The position numbers were made by a program, and so were the translations under genes. The notes beneath the pieces are model-generated. The model was not told the DNA's origin. It searched no databases and saw only the letters and a list, made by a program, of their open reading frames with translations. Positions 1 to 12,369 of a stretch of DNA of 64,000 nucleotides are shown one piece after another; the first letter of the stretch is position 1; each line of letters opens with the position of its first letter. Where the stretch lies: assembly GCA_013115135.1 (NCBI GenBank), contig JABANP010000062.1, positions 1-64,000 of the forward strand. The letters run 5' to 3'. The stretch comes from Perkinsus olseni. Its lineage: Eukaryota > Perkinsozoa > Perkinsida > Perkinsidae.

Positions 1-16
1 CATGATACCTGATAAA

Positions 17-175
17 CTACGATATGATACTCGTTTTTACAATGCTCGATAATTTACTTCTTATCTTCTCCATTTTAAGTAAACTCGCGTTTAGTCCCTT
101 GCCAGCTAAGGACTTCTTCTTGTTAAGTTTATGGGAATTGTCTTCGTTGTCTACTGTTCCTGCGGCAAACTTCAT
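17..175 (-). CDS. Lys-rich C-terminal exon or small protein (partial)
   Basis: A 52-codon minus-strand frame starts at an ATG at 173-175 and stops with TAG at 17-19. It is hydrophilic and lysine-rich (KLNKKKS, KMEKIRSKL). The frame stays open for about ten codons upstream of the ATG, and an AG acceptor lies there (ctcatag). It may therefore be the last exon of a gene rather than a complete small protein. No family is recognised. The plus-strand frame over the same bases is more hydrophobic and has no splice context. Support is composition only. Confidence 0.35.
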   Translation of the reverse strand: MKFAAGTVDNEDNSHKLNKKKSLAGKGLNASLLKMEKIRSKLSSIVKTSIIS

Positions 176-487
176 CTTTAAGGGAATCAGGAGAGGGACA
201 ATGCTATGAGTGAAGATACCATCAGATTGTTACAACCCTACATCACATAGCAGTACAAACTACAATACTAGTTATGAATATCACTCATGATACGACATAA
301 GAAGTAACATAGTAATAATAGAGTATGGAGACCAATAATAATAGTAGCCCTTATATACCTGAAGGGTACTACTGTTATCAATATAATAATAGTAACTGTT
401 ACTATTCATAGAGTATGATCATACTAACAACAGCGAGACAAGAGAAAGTAGTAGACAACAAAAATATTTCCAAAAGACAGCAGCTGA

Positions 488-1201
488 TCATTGGTGATCT
501 AATATATGATATGACAACCCAACGACGATGAGAACAGCCATCATACCTACATTGTGGTTGTGGGAGTTGGCGGTATTAGGAGTATCTTGATCAAAAGGTG
601 GGGGAGTAGGTAGGGTGGTGGTTGATGTAGTGGTAGTAGTTGGATACTCACAAATAACCCCAGGGGCATACCCATCAGGTATCGATGTTGTGGTACTATT
701 ATCGGATGGGTCGACCATGATAGGTGATGTTATATTAAAAGTAGAACATTGACAAGTAAGAGTATCATTACCATAACATAACCTACCGGCCTCAGTCTGC
801 CATGACTTACAATAACTACCAGAATAGTTTGTCTCATTGATGGGTATCACGTTAGTAGAGCAATACTCATCCCAACATAGACCCAATTCTTGTGGATGGG
901 GGTAGATACAGCTATTATTGTTATTATCCTGAGTAAACCAATAAGTATCAATACAATGCTTAACAGGACAATACGGTATCATGGAAGGGGATGTTGGGGT
1001 TGTTGTGGTAGTAGTGTTATTAACACCATCAGTAGCGGTGGTAGTAGTAGCATTATCATCTGCAGTAACATTAAATGCCAATAGTAGAACATGAAGGAGG
1101 ATACGGTGATTGGGATGACTGAGGTAAGGGATGATGCTCATGATGTATAAAGACAACTGGGGGACCATCCTATGAGTCGTCACAGAGGATGTTGGCCTCA
1201 T
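488..1201 (-). CDS. Secreted, surface-anchored cysteine-module protein with Thr-rich linkers
   Basis: Single open frame of 237 codons. A hydrophobic segment around residues 34-46 reads as a signal sequence (the true start may be an internal Met), followed by a Thr-rich linker, a cysteine-rich domain (residues 77-152), a second Thr/Pro linker and a C-terminal hydrophobic stretch (GMMAVLIVVGLSYHIL) typical of a GPI signal or TM anchor. Several N-x-S/T sites are present. The cysteine domain contains the window-wide module YC..YC..W..C..C.C at 746-865. The whole architecture matches the gene at 50096-50789, so the two are paralogues. Function is unknown; a mucin-like surface protein is the natural inference. 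Confidence 0.75.
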   Translation of the reverse strand: MRPTSSVTTHRMVPQLSLYIMSIIPYLSHPNHRILLHVLLLAFNVTADDNATTTTATDGVNNTTTTTTPTSPSMIPYCPVKHCIDTYWFTQDNNNNSCIYPHPQELGLCWDEYCSTNVIPINETNYSGSYCKSWQTEAGRLCYGNDTLTCQCSTFNITSPIMVDPSDNSTTTSIPDGYAPGVICEYPTTTTTSTTTLPTPPPFDQDTPNTANSHNHNVGMMAVLIVVGLSYHILDHQ

Positions 1202-1297
1202 GTTGGGCTCAGAAACTCAGAGATTATGATATCATGTCAGTCTCCTTAGACTGCAAGAGACGAGACGAGGCGGAAATGCAGAAAAATATTCCGCCTG

Positions 1298-1307
1298 GGA
1301 TCGAACC
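1298..1307 (-). other. tRNA B-box-like motif upstream of the DHHC gene
   Basis: The minus strand reads GGTTCGATCC here, followed after about 11 nt by a run of T. It is the same motif found inside the introns at 36.7-49.2 kb. It lies between two genes, about 45 bp before the first ATG of the DHHC gene, so it may be in a 5' leader intron. No complete tRNA can be folded around it. Confidence 0.5.
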
Positions 1308-1351
1308 TGCGTAGATCATCATTTTCTCTTCCTTGCTGCTACAAGATTGGA

Positions 1352-2747
1352 ATGACGATGAATGCGTATTTTGATGATGGTCTGAAGGAAGGCAATAATA
1401 ATACAGTAGACGAGGCAGCAGAGCTCAACCCAAGAAGGGGTAGGGGGGCAACAACATGTGTGTGGAATATTATGTCTCATACTGGTAATAATACTAATAT
1501 TGTGGTATAGATAATAATATTAGAATAACCCTCAGGTGTGGTGTTCAATACTACTATTCCAAGGTATTGCTGTCTTCTATTACTATAATACATCATCATC
1601 ATCATCATACTCATCATCATACTCATATTATGATACAACACTATGTATAAGATTACTATCAGGGACCATGGCATTACTATCTCATATACGGTAATAATAT
1701 CATCATCATGATGATTGCTGACATGTGTAACATGTCGTATAATTAGAGCATCATTGGCTGACCCTGGGTATGTTGATATGTCAATGACACCACCACCACC
1801 ACTACCTGCTGATAATAATATATGTATTAAATGTGATGGAGCGTGGAAGCCTTACAGAGCCCATCATTGTAGAGAATGTCGAAGATGCGTTTACAGGTCA
1901 TAACAGCATGAACATCTATGGAGAGATGATTAATATTTAGGATGGATCATCATTGTGTATGGATTAATAATTGTGTTGGATATAAGAATCAGAAGTTATT
2001 CATATTATTCTTATCATACGTAAGTAACAACAATGTGTTTCTTATCATTACGGACCATCATTCGAGGCACTATCATTATTGTCATCATACTCCTCAGACG
2101 GTTATCTTCAGTATCACTTATGTACTACATGCAGGGATGGTAGTATTCAAATACCTCTACAATACCATCATCTCATCATCATCAACACCGTCGGTTAGCG
2201 GACAGGAGGAGTCTGAGCCAATGTTACTACTGGTAAGGATGCATCGTCAAATGTAGCCGTCATCATCATAGTCATCATCAGGTGCTTGTTGGGGTTGTAA
2301 GTGTATATGCATTGTACTCGTGTATTGAATTCCTATCAGATCAAATTGATAATTTGGATACGAACACAACCCTAATAGAGACGTAAACACAATAACCATC
2401 AACATCATCAACATGATCATCATCACTATTGTCATCTTAGGTATAAAGGAACGAGGGGACGTCATGTATCATCCTTAACTGATACATTTACTGAAATAGC
2501 TGGTAATGATAGATTAATGTGGCTCATTCCAGTGAATAGGTAAGATTGATGATAGTATCATCATCATCACTAACAGCACATGCTCAGTTACATGCCACCT
2601 ACCATGACTGAATCGATATATGAAGGTAGTGATATGTTTGATACCCACCCTTTACAATATGATACTATTGTAAACGATACTTCGCATTTATTAGAAGATG
2701 GAGATGATGATGATGCATCGCCTGTGTTGCGGAAACGGCATAATTGA
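1352..2747 (+). CDS. DHHC-type protein S-palmitoyltransferase
   Basis: Integral-membrane enzyme that transfers palmitate from CoA to protein cysteines via an autoacylated DHHC cysteine. Exons join to give TM1-TM2 ending in [17 protein letters not shown] (the DPG motif), then the zinc-binding Cys-rich domain ([22 protein letters not shown]), the catalytic [14 protein letters not shown], two further TMs and the TTxE-type motif (NTTLIET). Clear introns are 1897-1940, 2020-2097, 2233-2281, 2393-2440 and 2540-2587, all GT-AG. The first exon ([10 protein letters not shown]...) reads into TM1 only if one G is removed from the G6 run near 1443; this is a likely sequencing insertion. The protein ends in an acidic tail. 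Divergent to the cysteine-module gene at 1201. Confidence 0.9.
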
Positions 2748-2886
2748 ATAGTATCATCTTGATTGGTATTATTGTTGTGCATGGGAGTGTTGTATTACAG
2801 TAACTAACGCAATAATACATGGATGCTGCTGCTGCTAGAGATAGTATTATCACTGTGCCCCCGTACAGCATAAACAATCATCATCA

Positions 2887-5348
2887 TCATCGTGGGACAT
2901 CTTCAGTCCTTGGAGTTGATAGCTTCGATATCTTGGAATCTTTTCTAACACCACCACCACCACCACAACCCTCAACATCATCATCACGAGATGGCGACTT
3001 CTCATCATCGCTGTTGCTAGGCAGCAGTAAGGGTACCTTCAACGCCTCCTGCATATAAGAACCCTTCCATAATGATGGTGTGGTATGAGTATTATTATCA
3101 TCATATACATCATCTATGTGGGCAGCAGTATGTGATGGTAAATACTGTGCAACAGTGAAATGTTGTTGCTCTAGGTAAATCCAGAATAATATGGTTATTA
3201 TGAATAGAGGTGCCATGAGAGGTGCAACTATCTTACCCTCTTTTATGCCTATCACCGCGATAATAGTAAATTGAGCAACGACTAGACAGAACAATACATA
3301 GCGCATAGCTCCAGTCCACATCTGTCCACCAGTATCATTACTTGGATCGTATACACAAACATATTGATGGGTGTATATAATACTCATTGATAAGAATGCG
3401 AATAACATAACCAGACTTACTATTGGTGATAATACTGAATAGACGAATAATATCATAAAGAATAACATAACATCAGATAATAGTTTAGGTAGATCGAGAG
3501 TAGCAGGGACACTGAGTGGGCTCAACCCCAACCATGATGTGTTCCTCTCCTTCTCTGTTAGATTAGGGCCAATGAATGATCTGATAACCGATATAATGTA
3601 CGGCACTAATCTGATGATCTCCAACGCCAGTCCAAGACCAACTTGTACAAATACAAATGCTATGAAGAAGTTGGCTTGTTGTGGTAGGTTAGTCGCTAAT
3701 ATATCACGGATGGTGGCAGCAGGGTTATCAGCTAGTTGTTGAAGGCTTGTGAATAGACTACCTGCAATAGCACTAACGAAGAATGTTTGAATGATGAAGA
3801 ATAATGCAAGCTTAGCGAATAATGATGCATCGAGTGTAGCTTTTGATATGTGACCTTCTTGTTTGGAGAATATCATCAAGAAGACCGGTAGTAATGCATT
3901 GAGAACAGCTAATGCTATTGGTGATATCTGTTTTAACAATAAATCTGAAACCTGACCATGATTGGGATGCATCAGCTAAGAATGTTAACTCTTTTTTAAG
4001 ATTATCAACCTCTGATATAGAGGCAACAAATGCTACCGGTATGGTCCAGAATATACATAAACATATGGTGGCGACTATCGATAATAATAATCCTATCTGC
4101 TGTTTACTATGTGATATCCCGACATTGGACCAATACACATCTTTAGTAGCTGGTGCACCAACCGTACGCATAACAAATGGTATCTTGTAGTGTACCATCT
4201 GTCGAGCTGCCATCGATGATTTAAGATTATTGAATGTTATGAATGCACCTGATCTCACTCTAATAACATCATCATCACCACCCAGTATGCCATGTACAAC
4301 ACGTGATGATAGGGTACTCTTCTTGTGCTGCTTATCATCACCCTTTCCATTATCATCATCATCATCATCATCATTCTTACACAGTATCATACCCCCACCA
4401 CCACCTTCATCATCATCATGAGCCATCTCTTGATACTCAATAGCCTTAGCAACAACAGCTGATATTTTAGTATTATATTCATTAATCTTAGCCTCGTAGT
4501 AATCAATACTATCCACCTTCTCTCTACCACATATCTTCAACCTATGTTTTGGTCTAACATGTTTATATTTCAATACATTATAGGCATGCTCAAGATTCGA
4601 TACCATAGCATATCTTTCATCAACAGCATCTTCGATATCCTTTATTTCAAGAGCTATTCTCACATCAGCCACTCCATCAGGCATGATATTATTGAAGAAT
4701 CTTCGCAACTGTTGATTTGATTGCATATCTTTTGGTATACCACCGCAATAAATAGAATAGTTATCGACTCTTTTACGTGATAGATAATGATGCCTTCTAT
4801 TGGTATACCATTGAAACTCATTATATATAAGATACATAGTCCATATGAATATGATATAGGATGCTACGAAAGCTGACCATAACCCCGGACTACTGGGTAG
4901 GAGATGACCCAGACTCCATGTACTTAGTTCGTCAATATTACCGCTGCTGCTGCTGTTGCCGGTAGTAATATTATCATCACAATACTTATATGTAGGTATC
5001 AAATAAAGGGAATTGAATACTCCCATGATAGCTACTTTATATCCTAATCTCAATAGTCTAATGAATGATACAGCATCTAGACCAGAATAGTTATATAGAT
5101 CATCATCGGTTATGGACATCATTGCATCTATTATCCATCTTACACGATGATGATGCATCTTACGTGATGTTAACGGTGATCTCAAATCTAATATACATTC
5201 TCGTGGATTATATAACTTCATATTATTCTTATGTATCAGGAGTGAATATTATTAGAACTACGACAAATATACCAACATAAATGGCCAATGATACAAGTAC
5301 CGCATCACTACCAACATTACGATCTTCAGTCGTCTCGTTGTCAGCCAT
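2887..5348 (-). CDS. OSCA/TMEM63 (CSC1-like) mechanosensitive cation channel
   Basis: Order of domains: N-terminal TM (VLVSLAIYVGIFVVVLII), the family motif YNPRECILDLR, the GLDA..F segment, TM2-TM3, a long soluble PHM7-type domain with an Asp/Gly-rich insertion, then the multi-TM RSN1/OSCA pore region (SPIALAVLNALLPVFLM, GLGLALEIIRLVPYII, LSPIVSLVMLFAFLSM) and a soluble acidic tail. Two frame breaks interrupt it: near 5232 (one extra T) and near 3965 (CCC for CC). Removing one base at each restores a continuous channel of roughly 820 residues. It is essentially intronless, unlike its neighbours. The family forms calcium-permeable stretch- or osmolality-gated channels; the role here is inferred from homology. 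Confidence 0.88.
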
Positions 5349-5654
5349 ATTAATAATAATACTGATAATAATAATAATACTATCACACTGCAAGCACACG
5401 GGTAGGGGCGATAAGAATACAACACCAGTGGGTGCTGAAACATCATTCTTGCTGCTATCATGTCGGAACAGCAGAATCAGCAGTTTTCGAGAGTCGTGCA
5501 GCTACTCGAGAGCTTTCGACTGATGACAGAAGAGGCAATACCACGGAAATTTCCTCATCGTCACCATCGTAATAGTCAACGGATGATGATGATGATGATG
5601 TTGGTAGGGTGAGTAAAGAAGAGGTTATATGTGGTAAAGTACCTAATGTTGAAC

Positions 5655-7916
5655 TCAGCTCATCACAGTGCTGTTGTTGTTGTTATCATCATATTCACCT
5701 TCACTGTAATGTAGTGTTATATATTTCCAATCATAATACTTTAGTATTCTCTTATTGAGTGTATCATAATATCTACATTCTTTTTCCCGATACCCAGCCT
5801 GATAGTTATCATTGACACTGTTGTTGTTGTTGATAGCAGTATGATTAGTACTACCTCTAGTAGATGTGGCTCCTCCCATACCAGTCCAACCCTCCTTAAA
5901 GGGTCTGCTAATCGTATAAATACAGGCCCAACCTGCTGGCAACAACCCTAGCAGTAGTCGAGGGTGTGGTGATGATGGGCATTACAAATATTCCCCTCAG
6001 ATGATGCAACTGAGCATCATCATCACCACCGCACCGATGGTTGTTATTGTCTCTCATTTTACGTAGTATAAAATTGGAGAAGAATGAGCTCTGTCCGGGC
6101 AGAGGATGATCATTGGGATGATTAGCTGAGATGACGTATGAGGATGATATTCCTGCAGCTGTTGCTACGATGATCATCACTACCATGGGCATATCTATTA
6201 GATATGGTAATAATACTGTGTTGGTGATGATGATGATGATGACGCTCCTCCTCTTCATGATGATGAGTGATGGTGATGATGTTACCCATCATTTCATTGC
6301 TCCTGCTGTTATGATTGAATTGTTGTAAAAAGGATTGAATATCGTGAGAGAGTAACTGTAAGTACTGTGGATTATCCAATAATATACGATGATAAACGTA
6401 ACTAAATAACAAGGATGACGATGATGATGATAGCTCCTATCATCAACAACACTGATGATATTACCTCAACATTAGGGCGTCTCTTGTTATACGTTTACCA
6501 AGAGTAACATCATCATCCTCATGAGCCCTGCCACTACTGCTGCTGCTGCTGCTGGTGGTGATATTAGTAGTATCCTTGCGGACGTCGATACCAAGTTGAA
6601 TGATTATCCTATTTAACCAAGTCGATAATGTCCCTAATGACATTAATGATGTATTGTTGCTATCTGCTCCTTCTCCTCCTCCTTTCGTGGGGATTGTTAT
6701 CATAGCATACCAATAACCAGCATACAACAAATGAGATGCATTATTATAAGCATATGCTTTCTTCTTCAATACTGTATTAATATGTTCCATATCTTCTTTG
6801 CTCAATGTTGATGTGAGATTATCATTAGTCTGATTGATCATTGTCATTATCTGTTGATAATATGATAATTCATGTAATTATTATTACAGCCAATATCCTC
6901 CCCAATGTATACAATGAGTGTGAGGTCTGCCTGTAGTTCATACTCTTCATGGCTTCTTTCAACACCTGACGCCAATAATACTTATCTGTCGGTGCAACAA
7001 TGGAGGAATAACAAGCTCATCAGAGGTAATATGAACATTTCTCGGGTATTGAGTATTACGATATTACGATTATTATCGCATCTTCCTCTCCATTTGAGCT
7101 CGGCAACACGCGACTATTATTCGTATCAACTAAGACCTGATAGTATATTACGGTGTATTACTGTTGATGGGAAGGACAGTACTAGTATTGGTAATAATAA
7201 TACTACCTCTAATAATGATATTAAATATTGCTTGGGTATCTCCTTTAACCTTCTAATTATCTCACTTACTATGAACTTATAATATCGTACATCATTATTA
7301 TTCCATAATAATAAAGAACCCCTTCCGTGTCGGTGCTCATCATCATCATCATTACCAATACTCGAACTAATAGCAGAGTTGAGGGCAGTCTTCGTTCTGA
7401 ATAGTAACGATGCCAATACCACACCACCGTCATAATAACTTTTACCTGTTATTATCATGTCCTGTTAGTGTCTCTCCTTCTTGTCGTTGTCGTTGCCACT
7501 TTCTATTGGCTACTTTACAGTGTGCATACAATAATTTAGTTAATCGATATCCCGGTATGGTTGTAATACATTGAGCAATCTAATATTATGATAATATCGT
7601 CATCACTAGGGACACGGAGTACTACTACCTCTCTCTTTAACCTAGTCAACAATTCTCCTCCTTCTATTATCACCTCTTCCTTACTCAACGCTATATCCAT
7701 CATTCTTTTGTATTTAACCTTGCCATAATCCTCGTCAGTATCATCTGATGATGATGATGATGATGATGACAGGGGCGGGGGCATTCCCTCCTTATCCAAG
7801 GCTGTCGTTCTTGTGATGGTATGATGATATTGCCTTGTTAGTAATATTGCCAACCTCTCTCGTTGTCGACTTATTATTGCTAGTTTGCATGTTCTCTTCA
7901 TCATCTTCTTCATCAT
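5655..7916 (-). CDS. Multi-exon protein with possible mitochondrial presequence and membrane segments
   Basis: Open minus-strand segments at 7916-7536, 7458-7126, 6847-6461, 6412-6250, 6258-5950 and 5945-5655 read as successive exons with GT/AG boundaries or one-base slips between them. The start (MMKKMMKRTCKLAIISRQRERLA) is basic and Arg-rich like a mitochondrial presequence. A middle exon contains IIRRLKEIPKQYLISLLEVVLLLPILVLSFPS, here cited only as motif R-L..IP..(E)..LLP..FPS, faintly like the LETM1 membrane segment, but the rest does not match LETM1. Another hydrophobic segment (VVMIIVATAAGISSSYVI) follows. The tail is Asn/Tyr-rich. It could be more than one gene. No secure family. Confidence 0.45.
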
Positions 7917-8524
7917 TATATTGAGTTCGGGTTCAATAAACTAAGTCAGACTACGAAGGTCCGTCTTCAACCCTCGTCGTCAGGCCACATTGAAGCGTTA
8001 AGGATAAGCAAGGGAAAGCAAGAGTGCAAGATGCTACTGACACCACCACCGCACGTCCTGACGCTCAGCTTATCGCACTACCTTTACACTACAACAGACT
8101 ATTGTGTTGCAGAGCCCTCCTGTACCTGTCAGTGGTGGTTTGAGGATGATTACTACTAGCAACACAACAACGGAGGACTATTATCACAAGGTTTGATAGA
8201 TGATAACAACAACACCAGCAGCATTAGACACACAATAAATAATGAGAAATCATGATGATGATGATGAGCTTGATAGACATATCCTTCTTGTTGGTATGCA
8301 GCTTATAGTGGATGAGGTACGACATACGACCTGAAACTTGTTGTTTTACGAAAATAATACTTATTATTATTACGATATCATGTACTTGAGGTAAAGTCTT
8401 GCATATCAACTCTCTATTATTATTGAACTCCTAGTCTTATTTCAAGGTTAGACCACTGATCATTGATGACATCTCTTCATCCACGGGTAAATCGGGCAAT
8501 GGACGGGATTGTATTGGGTTCTTG
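7917..8524. other. Intergenic stretch, no supported gene
   Basis: About 600 bp between two minus-strand genes. It contains short TCA/TGA runs and a weak minus-strand frame near 8224-8409 without a start context or domain. I see no RNA gene or repeat here. Confidence 0.5.
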
Positions 8525-9305
8525 TCATGTACCTGCTATTACCATCATTATGTGTACCTGGGCCTTCCCATCATTGCTGATTACCATCTCCTCCTGCTGC
8601 TGTTGTTGTTGTTGCTGCTGGCTAGTGACGCTGATGGGAGAGGGTGGATAGTCGTAATCAGGGATTCGGTGTGTTTGAGGCATAGCGATTGGTACGGGTG
8701 GTTTAGGGCAATCGTAGTAGGGTTGACCGTCGGGGCCCAACACGTAAGGGCAAGCCGTAACGGGGTTTACCTGATGATAGAGGCATGATCATAGGAGCAA
8801 GAAGGTCATCATGAAGTGGTATCAGCAACACATATAAGAATGATCCATTATTGTCTTAATGACGATACTACGTTTTGGATCGAGGATAGATGATTATTGA
8901 ATCCTTGTCTTGGTGGTGAGGAGGAGCTTGAAGGAGAGGTAGCCATGAAGACCTGAATCATTTCATCATCCGATTGTTGTATTAAGAACACCAATCTACC
9001 TCCTCTGGGTTGGGTCTCGGTATGTCGTAGTTTGGTGGTGAGGATGCCCTCCTATTTACACCCATGCTGTTCTCGTCGTAAGTGAATATATCGCCTCCGC
9101 CACCACCACCATGATGATGATGATGGTGAGTGTTGGTATCAAACATGGATCCAGGGGGTGACTAGGATGATAAGAGTATCATTAATATCTACCCACATGA
9201 CATTATTATTACCGATCTACGTTTGTAGTCTCTTAGTTCCGTCCTTACACCAGGGTATGATAAAGGCTCTTGTAGTCTGCTTGCTGCTGTGGCCGTCCGA
9301 GACAT
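8525..9305 (-). CDS. Pro/Ser/Gln-rich hypothetical protein
   Basis: Starts MSRTATAASRLQEPLSYPGVRTELRDYKRRS, here noted by position 9305 downwards, and splices through at least three GT-AG introns in consistent phase 0. Later exons carry a His6-Gly6 run, SSPPNYDIPRPNPE, a serine-rich patch, and a final exon with CPYVLGPDGQPYYDCPKPP and a polyglutamine run before the stop at 8525. The repeated Pro-Asp-Tyr composition and two Cys flanking GPDGQPYYD suggest a disordered or adhesive protein. No family is recognised. Only 46 bp separate it from the downstream end of the next gene on the same strand. Confidence 0.5.
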
Positions 9306-9351
9306 CTGATCACAGGACCAAATACGCGACTTGACGAATAGTGTCTGTTAA

Positions 9352-12223
9352 TCAAGCGGCGGTGGCGGCGGTGCTCTTGTTGTTGTTGTTGTTACTTACA
9401 TGGGTCATTATAAGAGTAATATGATTTGAGATGGCACTTCTACGATGAACTGGTAGAACTTGTACTGGTACTATCGGATACAAGTCAAGTAATAGGTAAC
9501 CACGTGTCGTATCCTCCCAATAATAATATACAACTTTACCCTCTCTATCTATATTTAATGTATTACGATTCAGCATCCCATCAGATGCGTATTCATGTAT
9601 GATAGTATCATACTCAGCTCCGAAGTATAGATAGTCATCATCACCATCACCACCCGTTACACTATCAACAATCTGCATATTTCCCGAGCTAGTATCATAT
9701 TTAACTTCCATATATTTATCTATTATTCCAACATAAGTATTAAATGGTACCCAGTTGTGTGACATAGGGTTCGTACGTCCTCTCTTATCGATAGCAGCCT
9801 CCAGACAAGGATCAAGGTGCATTTCCTTCTCCTTGGGCTCCTTCTTATCAGTATCAGCATGAATGATACTTGATAATCTATTTTCTTGATGTCGAAAGGC
9901 CATCATTGGTATATCTTTACAGGCTCCGAATGTACTCTCTTCTACTAAGGATACCATTTCCAATGCTTTATCTTTACCATCTTGGTTCAATACAGGATGA
10001 AGGAGATACTCACATGACGTAGTCCTCTGTATCTTAATTCCTCCTCTAGCCATCTCCACATAGTGTTCTATTATCCGCATCCTAGTCATCATACCAGCTA
10101 AATGTATGTATCGTGATTTCTGACTCGTCTCTGTATTATCATCAGATCTCTTCAGCTTCTGTAAGAATGGGCGTTTGGAAGCTCGTACTGGGAATAATCC
10201 TATCATACTTGCATATCCACTGCGTGGTCCGCAAACCTGTGGGAGCGACAATAACAACGACGACAAGGACGACGAGGATGACGCTGTTGTTGTTGTTGTT
10301 GCTGATGTTGATGATGATTGTGTATTCTCATCATTATTATGTCTGTATACATGCAGCGGGGCATCTACGTCGACAGAAAGTAGTCGATTATGAGGATCAT
10401 TGGCCGTTACGGTTATAAAGCCTCTAGAGATTGACCATCCTATGATATCAGCAGAACATCTCTCTTCACCAGTGTCTACGTCATATATACGAAGCTTGGC
10501 CCGTAGATTATTATTCCCAACAGATGCAGCAGCAGCAGGGTTAGTAGTAGTAGTAGTAGCGTCGTCCCTCTCTGCGAAATGATGGTGAAAGTTAGGTCTA
10601 GCGCGCGATAATGGGTCTTCAGCCAAGCTCAGGTAAACACGAGTATCCTTATCATAACCATAATAATGACCTGTAACTTTTATATTACTAAATGTGGTAT
10701 CCGATGATACAGCAGTATTGGCAGTTTTTGATCCTGTCATCCCGGAGCTTGAAGACTTTCTTCTGTGTGATAACGACTTCCCTCCCTTCCTATCTTTTCT
10801 ATTATTACCTCCAGAGATAGGCAAGGTCATTGGTAATACATTGTACTGCATCTTCACTTCAGGATGTATCAAACTCCAAGATCTAGTCACGTATACTTCT
10901 GTTGTATAATCCTTGAAGTAAACCTTATCAAGTAATGATAGGACGAGATCAGTCTCCTCTCGAGTCGGTGCCCCTTGGGTTGTCTTAATACCGGTGAACT
11001 TCCTGTAGTCCCCCCTTTCTTTGTCCGCGTCATTACGTTTCTTCCTTCGTAGTGACTTGAAGCCAGATGTTAATGATGCATACACACCATCAACACTATC
11101 AGCACTATGATCAGGATGAGCGCTACTCGTAAAAGCCCCTCCTCCTCCTCCTATCCCTTCCATCACCTGTTGGTGATTTCATGAATACAGGATGTCGATG
11201 ACGATATCGTCGTATCTCATCGTCCGGCAAGACGCGATAGATAGGAGTATTATCCTTAATAGTGGCCACATGTTGAGTAGTATGGCCTTTATTACTACAT
11301 ACCACATCACAGTAATCTTTAGCACATCTTAACCATAAAGCATCATTATCATGTATCCATCCATGGTAAGGGGCGTTACTTAGTGGATCTGCTTCTATGT
11401 CATAACTCTCCATCGTCGATGATGTAAGAGATTTACGGCTTCTTGGGCTATTACTCACTGGATTATGTTCATCTAAGGATGATAGGCCCAATTGAAGTAG
11501 CATAGAATTGGGTATAACACTAGGAGCCCCTACTCCCGTGGTACCACCACCCTTGCCGTTGCTGGCTTTACTCTTCCGATTCTTCTTCCTTAGTCTATTG
11601 ACCATCTTTCGCCAGTTAGATTTCTTCTTTTCCCCTCCTCCTCCTGTTCTTCCTTTATCATTTCGTAATTGTACCGGAGTATTAGCATAATCATCTGTAG
11701 TAGCGCTTCCAAGACTGTATCGAGGATTTGTCCTGGTGGATCCCATTCGAGGCCTCTTGGCTCGAATTCTATCCAGGGTATTTGACATAAACGATGTAAG
11801 ACGCTTCCTAACCTTCTGAGTCTTCATAGTATCATAATTATTGGAGCCTCCCTCACCATTGTCCGGAAAGCCGAATACGCTACTTACAGGAGAATCCACA
11901 AAATCAGACGGAAAATCTGCTGATATCATCGAAGTGGGGGTTGATGATGATGCTGACGTTGATGTTATTGAAATTATGATAAGGCTGATGGGGTAGAGAA
12001 GGAGTAATTTACTTCTACTCTTCAACTGATGACTTCTTGCCCCTACTACTGCAGTAGGATGATGATGTTGTTGTTGTTGATGGGCATGACGATAATTCAT
12101 GCGGTGCATCATGGATGATGAGGGATGGTTGAGGGGTTCGGGGGAATGAGGAGGACAACAGAGAGAGCTGACAGGAATAATGTTGGTGGTAATGATAAAC
12201 CAAGAGAGAACTAAAGAGGTCAT
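9352..12223 (-). CDS. Secreted beta-rich family protein, paralogue A
   Basis: Two overlapping frames (12223-11123 and 11166-9352) join if one G is removed near 11150, giving about 950 residues. The N-terminus is hydrophobic (signal sequence), followed by a Lys/Arg-rich disordered region, then a region with PTREETDLVLSLLDKVYF, RSWSLIHPEV and repeated short beta-strand-like segments (VTGHYYGYD, RVYLSLAED, LRIYDVDTG, GFITVTAND). The WSLI.P.V segment recurs in the gene at 18557-20677 and the strand pattern recurs there and in the gene at 15342-17463. The three are diverged relatives on one strand. No catalytic motif is visible; function unknown, likely secreted. Confidence 0.65.
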
Positions 12224-12369
12224 GATTATAATAATAACCGGACATACATCTCGTACAACAACAACAAGGACATGAAGGAGAACATGATGAGATGACTATC
12301 GAAAGTAGCAAGCTTGGTATACCTCATTAAGATGATGAGTAGTAGTGGTAGTAGTTGATGGTATCTTAT

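Noticed and set aside
1477..1674. Minus-strand frame rich in Met
   Set aside because: It is the complement of a TCA repeat within a DHHC intron and has no coding character.
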